DNA of 18,465 bases, taken from an uncultured Muribaculaceae bacterium (GTDB taxonomy: Bacteria; Bacteroidota; Bacteroidia; Bacteroidales; Muribaculaceae). The translations under genes were made by a program, and so were the position numbers. Below, piece by piece: positions 14,641 to 18,465 of the stretch; positions within the stretch are counted from its first letter, which is position 1; the number at the start of each line of letters is the position of its first letter. The DNA lies in assembly GCA_910584735.1 (NCBI GenBank), contig CAJUBM010000054.1:1-18465 (forward strand), in the 5' to 3' direction. Under the pieces are notes generated by a model that was given only the letters and a program-made list of their open reading frames with translations, ran no database searches and was not told the origin of the DNA.

Positions 14641-15186
14641 ATGGAACAAGTGACATACAACGGGCTCACATTCGAGCCATATATCCGCCGAGAGAAAATC
14701 GAAGCGCGCATAAAGGAACTTGCAAGGACTATTACCGCTGATTGCGGGGGGAAGCGTCCCCTGTTCCTGGTGGTGCTGAACGGCGCCTTCCCGTTTGCCT
14801 CCGACCTTTTCCGTGCCGTGGAGACTGATGCCGAGATTTCGTTCATACGTCTCAAAAGTTATGAGGGAACCTCATCGACTGGCACGGTGAAGGAGGTTAT
14901 AGGGCTGAACGAGGATATCCAGGGACGCACTGTGATTGTGGTGGAGGACATCGTTGACACCGGCACCACTATCCATCGCCTGCTTAACGACCTGCGCGCC
15001 AAGAATCCGGCCGAACTCAAGGTGGCAACGCTCCTTTTCAAGCCCGAGTCCCTGCGTTGCGATGTGAAACCCGACTATGTCGGCTTTGCGATACCACCCA
15101 AGTTCATCATAGGCTTCGGCCTTGATCTGGACGGTCTGGCCCGTAACCTGCCGGATATTTATGTGCTTAAGGAACAGGCTGACTAA
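14641..15186 (+). CDS. hpt: Hypoxanthine phosphoribosyltransferase
   Basis: The product is 181 aa from the ATG at 14641; an in-frame TTG two codons upstream is less likely. The enzyme joins hypoxanthine or guanine to PRPP, giving IMP or GMP in purine salvage. The PRPP-binding loop is VVEDIVDTGTT (100-110), with the two acidic residues at 102-103. The mobile loop SYEGTSSTG (73-81), the N-terminal LNGAF (46-50), and the C-terminal base-binding segment PDYVGFAIPPKFIIGFGLD (144-162) are all present. Length is normal for bacterial Hpt. It is divergent from nnr and is followed by a terminator and adk, an order I associate with Bacteroidales. Confidence 0.96.
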   Translation: MEQVTYNGLTFEPYIRREKIEARIKELARTITADCGGKRPLFLVVLNGAFPFASDLFRAVETDAEISFIRLKSYEGTSSTGTVKEVIGLNEDIQGRTVIVVEDIVDTGTTIHRLLNDLRAKNPAELKVATLLFKPESLRCDVKPDYVGFAIPPKFIIGFGLDLDGLARNLPDIYVLKEQAD

Positions 15187-15284
15187 ACGATTCCTTTCCC
15201 AAGGCTGGATAAAAACTTTCTACCCCGTCCGGCGGTTTAAATAAGACATGCGGGTTACTCTCTGCGGGGATTATTCTGCGTAGA

Positions 15285-15352
15285 TGTCGGCTTATGTTGA
15301 AGATGCCGACAAGGGATAGAGTGCGCCGTGGCGCACGAATTTTCTATTTTTC
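15285..15352 (+). terminator. Hairpins and terminator between hpt and adk
   Basis: A first stem pairs TGTCGGC (15285-15291) with GCCGACA (15305-15311). A second, stronger stem pairs GTGCGC (15321-15326) with GCGCAC (15331-15336) and is followed by GAATTTTCTATTTTTC, a T-rich tail. This fits a terminator or partial attenuator after hpt. The tail contains TATTTTTC (15345-15352), one mismatch from TAnnTTTG, but only 9 bases before the adk ATG, so an adk promoter there is doubtful. Confidence 0.6.
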
Positions 15353-15361
15353 AGACACGAA

Positions 15362-15943
15362 ATGAATGTTGTAATATTTGGTGCCCCCGGCAGCGGGAAA
15401 GGCACTCAGAGCGAAAAACTTATAGAACATTACGGACTCCACCATATATCCACCGGTGAAGTGCTGCGCGACCATATAGCCCGCAAGACACCTGTGGGAC
15501 AGATTGCCAAGACTTATATAAATCAGGGCCAGCTTATACCCGACTCGCTGATGATCCGTATCCTCGAGGATATAATAGACCATGAACCAAAGGCGAAAGA
15601 CGGGGTGATTTTCGATGGATTCCCGCGTACCATACCGCAGGCGCAGGCTTTGAACCGTTTCCTTGAGAAACGCGGGCAGAAGATTCACCATGTGATTGGT
15701 CTGGAAGTACCTGAAGAGGAGCTTATGGACCGCATGATAAAACGCGGCAAGGAAACAGGCCGTGCCGATGATAACCCCGAGACGATTCAGAACCGTCTGA
15801 AGGTCTACCACGAGTCTACCACCCCCTTGCGTGATTTCTACATCAACGAGGGGAAATACCGCGCCATACCGGGTTCGGGTTCCATCGATGATATATTCTC
15901 GAATATCCGGACGGCTATTGACAATAACAAGGACGAGGTATAA
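15362..15943 (+). CDS. adk: Adenylate kinase, short-LID form
   Basis: The product is 193 aa and catalyses ATP + AMP = 2 ADP in the cytoplasm. The P-loop is GAPGSGKGTQ (7-16). The AMP-binding region follows: STGEVLRDHI (30-39) and DGFPRTIPQAQAL (85-97). The LID is short (about residues 127-140, KRGKETGRADDNPE) and lacks both the long insertion and the zinc-binding cysteines of other bacterial Adk; this short form is usual in Bacteroidales. The ATG at 15362 is the natural start because the P-loop strand begins immediately. In related genomes obg often follows adk; here a repeat element and an acid phosphatase gene follow. Confidence 0.96.
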   Translation: MNVVIFGAPGSGKGTQSEKLIEHYGLHHISTGEVLRDHIARKTPVGQIAKTYINQGQLIPDSLMIRILEDIIDHEPKAKDGVIFDGFPRTIPQAQALNRFLEKRGQKIHHVIGLEVPEEELMDRMIKRGKETGRADDNPETIQNRLKVYHESTTPLRDFYINEGKYRAIPGSGSIDDIFSNIRTAIDNNKDEV

Positions 15944-15983
15944 CGGCCTTGTCTTGACAAAAATTGCTTAAGGAGACATACTT

Positions 15984-16110
15984 AGTGGCGCCGGACCTCC
16001 GGGACGGCAGGCCACCCGGAGAGGCGGAGACTTACCTGGAAAAAGTAAGTTTCGATGGCATAGAAACCTTTTCTCCGGGTGGCCTGTCGCCCCGGAGGTC
16101 CGGCGCCACT
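15984..16110. repeat. Complete 127-bp palindromic repeat element with 39-bp arms
   Basis: The left arm (15984-16022, beginning AGTGGCGCCGGACCTCCGGG) and the right arm (16072-16110, ending GGTCCGGCGCCACT) are reverse complements over 39 bases with two differences, one a wobble-compatible change. The flanking TT/AA extends the pairing by two. The 49-base centre contains a second hairpin, ACTTAC (16030-16035) with GTAAGT (16045-16050). No reading frame is contained. Arm sequences recur at 1-14 and 18423-18465, so it is a dispersed repeat of REP, BIME or MITE type. It starts 41 bp past the adk stop and could fold in RNA as a very stable hairpin that limits read-through or 3' decay. Confidence 0.88.
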
Positions 16111-16176
16111 AAAGATGGCCTCTTTTATAAAAATTAGGTGTGGGAGCTTAAACTATTTTAACCAAAGAGGCGTTAA

Positions 16177-16184
16177 TAAATTTG
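16177..16184 (+). promoter_or_regulatory. -7 promoter element for acid phosphatase and porin
   Basis: TAAATTTG matches the Bacteroidota -7 consensus TAnnTTTG. Transcription would start near 16191 and leave a leader of about 100 nt before the ATG at 16290. An A+T-rich CTATTTTA at 16153-16160 sits where the -33 element is expected but is not a clean TTTG. I found no Pho-box-like direct repeat. Confidence 0.45.
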
Positions 16185-16289
16185 AAATGTCGCAAACGCG
16201 TCTATGAGGCGTCCGGCATATTTCTTTTCACGTTTTCCAACGAGATTGGAAAGTCAACTATTTGTGTAATGTTAAAAGACTGTTTAATC

Positions 16290-17114
16290 ATGAAAAACTT
16301 TGCCGTTACTATGCTCCGCACCACTGCCTGCGCTTTATTTGTTGCGATGGGTGTATCTTTTGCGTATGCCCAGGAAGCCCCTGCCAAGAAGATAAAGGAT
16401 CATCGCACAGCCCCCGAACTTTTCTTTCTCCAGGAGGGAGATGTCCCCAACAGCTATCTGTTGCTGCCCCCTCCACCTGACGGAGCATCCATTACATTCC
16501 TCAACGACCAGGCCCGCTATACCTGGGGGAAGACCATGCGCAACACTCCGCGCGGCGAACAGGCTTTCTCTGATGCCCACGTAGAGGGGAACGGTGTGCC
16601 GCAGGCTTTCTCCGAAGCGTTCGGAGTGGAGATAAACGAGGAGACTCCCGAGATTCTGAAACTTATAGTAGGTATGCGTGAGGATGCCGGTGACCTCGGC
16701 ACCCGCGATGCCAAGAATTATTATAACCGCCAGCGTCCGTTCTCATTCTACGAGGAGGACACCTGTAACCCCGAACAGCAGGCCGAGCTATCGACCAACG
16801 GCTCATATCCTTCGGGGCATACATCTATCGGATGGGCCACGGCGTTAGTGCTTGCCGAGATTAATCCCGAACGTCAGAACGAGATTCTAAAACGAGGTTA
16901 CGAGATGGGTGAGAGCCGTGTTATTTGCGGCTATCATTTCCAGAGCGATGTTGATGCCGGGCGTATAACCGGCGCCGTAACGGTGGCACGTCTGCATGCC
17001 GACCCCGGTTTCCAGAAACAGCTTGAAAAGGCCAAGGCCGAGTTCAAGGCTTTGAAGAAAGCCGGGAAGGTGGCTAAAGGCACACCCGTTCCGACCCCTA
17101 CCACCACAGACTGA
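16290..17114 (+). CDS. Class A non-specific acid phosphatase (PAP2 superfamily), exported
   Basis: The product is 274 aa from the ATG at 16290, chosen because it opens directly into a signal peptide (MKNFAVTMLRTTACALFV, cleavage near AYAQ). The PAP2 triad motifs are complete: K142-X6-RP (KNYYNRQRP, 142-150), GSYPSGH (171-177) and SR-X5-H-X3-D (Ser209, Arg210, His216, Asp220). The sequence GSYPSGHTS followed by GWATALVLAEINP is the class A bacterial acid phosphatase signature, as in PhoN. The enzyme would release phosphate from organic phosphomonoesters in the periplasm. A lysine-rich tail followed by a Pro/Thr-rich end is an extra beyond the catalytic core. It is followed after 71 bp by a porin gene, suggesting coordinated phosphate uptake. 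Confidence 0.93.
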   Translation: MKNFAVTMLRTTACALFVAMGVSFAYAQEAPAKKIKDHRTAPELFFLQEGDVPNSYLLLPPPPDGASITFLNDQARYTWGKTMRNTPRGEQAFSDAHVEGNGVPQAFSEAFGVEINEETPEILKLIVGMREDAGDLGTRDAKNYYNRQRPFSFYEEDTCNPEQQAELSTNGSYPSGHTSIGWATALVLAEINPERQNEILKRGYEMGESRVICGYHFQSDVDAGRITGAVTVARLHADPGFQKQLEKAKAEFKALKKAGKVAKGTPVPTPTTTD

Positions 17115-17185
17115 ACATAGTCTTTACCGAAGGAGGGCGTTTCCCTATCCGTTAATTACAATAATAACCATAAAAACATACTGCT

Positions 17186-18352
17186 ATGAGAACTATAATG
17201 ATTTCTCTTGCGGCTGCCTCGTTATGTGCTTTTTCAGCCGTGGCAGATGATCCCGAACCAAAATTTACAGTTAAACCTACCGGCCGCATACTTATGGATG
17301 GCGCCGTGTATATGGGTGGAAACGACAATATCGATGATACCGGCGACAAGAAGTTTGTAGACGGCGTGGCTATTCCCGACCTGCGTCTGGGCGTGAAAGC
17401 CGGTTATGGAAAATGGAAGGCCAAGGTCGATGTCGGCTTCGGATATGGCAAAGTGGGTCTTAAGGACACCTATATCGAATATGATTTTAACGAGTCAAAC
17501 CTGTTACGCGGAGGGTATTTCGTGCCGCAGTTCGGCCTTAACTCCGAAACGAGTTCCTCGATGAAGCCTTCATATGAAGAGCCTACCTCGAACGAGTTCT
17601 TCTATGCGAATCCGCGTCTGCTGGCCCTTATGCATATCTACGACAAGGGGCAGTTCTTCGCAGGGACTACCGTGTTTGCCGAGGCGGCGGCCATGACAAA
17701 GAACGCCACGGAGATGGGTAAGCAGGCATGGGGCGTACAGACGCGCCTTGTATGGCGTCCGTTCCATTCCGATGGCGATGCCTTCCAGATCGGATGCTCG
17801 TTCAATTACTCCACACCTACGGGCGGCGACCATGATGGATTTTCGTATTCGGCGAATTTCCCAAGCCGTGTGTCGAAGGTTACGAACGTATCGGCCACCA
17901 TTGACCATGCCCGCGGACTGTTCAAGATGACCCCCGAACTACTGTTCATGCGTGGCAATATGGCTCTTGAGGCACAATATTATTATATGAATGTTGCACG
18001 GAAGGATGGTTTCCGCAATTATCGTGCGCAGGGTGCATACGGCATGTTCCGGGCACTGCTCTTAGGTTCGCGTTACCGCTACTCGCATGCCGACTGCGGT
18101 ATGGCCACTCCCGATCCCCGTTCGCTGGAGGTTGTGTTAGGCTACAACTATACGAACGCCTCCGATGCCTCTGCCGGAATCTACGGCGGTATTACGAATG
18201 ATGCCAGCTGCACGTTCAACTATTATATCAATAAATATATGATAGCGCGTCTGCGTTATTCCTATACCAACGTGCGTGACCGCCGCATAGACGATATCAC
18301 CACAAAACGCCATGTGAATATTATCGAAGCCCGTCTCCAGATAATTTTCTAA
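17186..18352 (+). CDS. Outer-membrane porin, OprP/OprO-like
   Basis: The product is 388 aa with a signal peptide (about residues 1-20, ending FSAVA). The mature protein is a series of amphipathic beta strands with aromatic girdles: RLGVKAGYGKWKAKVDVGFG, KDTYIEYDF, LLRGGYFVPQFGLN, GVQTRLVWRPF, and a C-terminal strand ending EARLQIIF with terminal phenylalanine. The order of a first strand that sets up RILMDGAVYMGG, a KDTYIEY segment, then GGYFVPQFGL resembles phosphate-selective porins O and P (PF07396), which fits the phosphatase gene directly upstream. Anion or phosphate selectivity cannot be read from sequence. It has no clear promoter of its own in the 71-bp gap and is probably co-transcribed with the phosphatase. 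Confidence 0.8.
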   Translation: MRTIMISLAAASLCAFSAVADDPEPKFTVKPTGRILMDGAVYMGGNDNIDDTGDKKFVDGVAIPDLRLGVKAGYGKWKAKVDVGFGYGKVGLKDTYIEYDFNESNLLRGGYFVPQFGLNSETSSSMKPSYEEPTSNEFFYANPRLLALMHIYDKGQFFAGTTVFAEAAAMTKNATEMGKQAWGVQTRLVWRPFHSDGDAFQIGCSFNYSTPTGGDHDGFSYSANFPSRVSKVTNVSATIDHARGLFKMTPELLFMRGNMALEAQYYYMNVARKDGFRNYRAQGAYGMFRALLLGSRYRYSHADCGMATPDPRSLEVVLGYNYTNASDASAGIYGGITNDASCTFNYYINKYMIARLRYSYTNVRDRRIDDITTKRHVNIIEARLQIIF

Positions 18353-18422
18353 TACATGTCGGTGTGTCAAAATTCGGAGGCACCAATCCTCCAACGAAAG
18401 ACATTATCCAAGGTAACTTTAT

Positions 18423-18465
18423 AGTGGCGCCGGACCTCCGGGACGGCAGGCCACCAGAAGAGGCG
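18423..18465. repeat. Left arm of palindromic repeat, cut by window end
   Basis: These 43 bases match 15984-16026 of the complete element with two differences (the CGG at 16017-16019 reads AGA here). The copy begins 71 bp after the porin stop and runs off the window. Just upstream, GGTGTGTCAAAATT at 18361-18374 repeats, in the opposite sense, the half-stem found in the terminator at 43-81. Confidence 0.85.

Larger units (their letters stand above)
15944..16289. other. Gene-free region between adk and acid phosphatase
   Basis: This 346-bp stretch holds the complete palindromic repeat (15984-16110) and a promoter element for the phosphatase (16177-16184). An in-frame extension of the phosphatase reading frame back to a TTG at 16182 exists, but it overlaps the promoter element and would place 36 residues before the signal peptide. 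I see no independent gene. Confidence 0.7.

Noticed and set aside
15984..16110. CRISPR repeat or integron attC interpretation of the palindromic element
   Set aside because: There are no regularly spaced short repeats or spacers. The copies are kilobases apart, beside gene ends, and no cassette structure or integrase is visible.

Overview
The window looks like chromosomal DNA from a gut Bacteroidota of the order Bacteroidales, most likely Muribaculaceae-like. The clues are the gene set (DUF6048/DUF6452, DUF4831 and DUF4199 proteins next to Nnr, Hpt and a short zinc-free Adk), promoter elements of the Bacteroidota form TAnnTTTG, little Shine-Dalgarno signal, and a G+C content near one half. 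The genus is an inference. No phage, plasmid, transposase, CRISPR or tRNA/rRNA gene was seen.

Layout: (1) 100-6036, minus strand: four consecutive genes for exported proteins, transcribed from high to low coordinate: a small LPP20-like protein, a large LPP20/NTF2-like protein, a PEGA-repeat protein with a C-terminal beta barrel, and a proline-rich transglutaminase-like cysteine protein. A strong hairpin at 43-81 closes the unit. (2) 6037-6546: a gene-free gap holding a minus-strand promoter (about 6467-6498), a string of stem-loops (6095-6459) and a T-rich end. It reads as a structured RNA of about 375 nt or a long leader of the envelope operon. (3) 6547-14447, minus strand: an eight-gene run nnr, DUF4831, DUF4199, GT2, DUF6452, DUF6048, rpiB, acyl-CoA ligase, partly coupled by ATGA overlaps and ended by a terminator at 6484-6519. 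(4) 14514-14623: divergent promoters for nnr and hpt. (5) 14641-15943, plus strand: hpt, a terminator, and adk. (6) 15944-16289: a 127-bp palindromic repeat element and a promoter. (7) 16290-18352, plus strand: a class A acid phosphatase followed by an OprP/OprO-like porin, a plausible phosphate-scavenging pair.

The less ordinary items are the structured RNA with its four-gene envelope operon, and the GC-rich palindromic repeat. The repeat occurs complete at 15984-16110, and its arms recur at both window edges, each time 40-90 bp past the 3' end of a gene. Housekeeping genes fill much of the rest (NAD(P)HX repair, purine salvage, adenylate balance, pentose phosphate isomerisation, fatty-acid activation).
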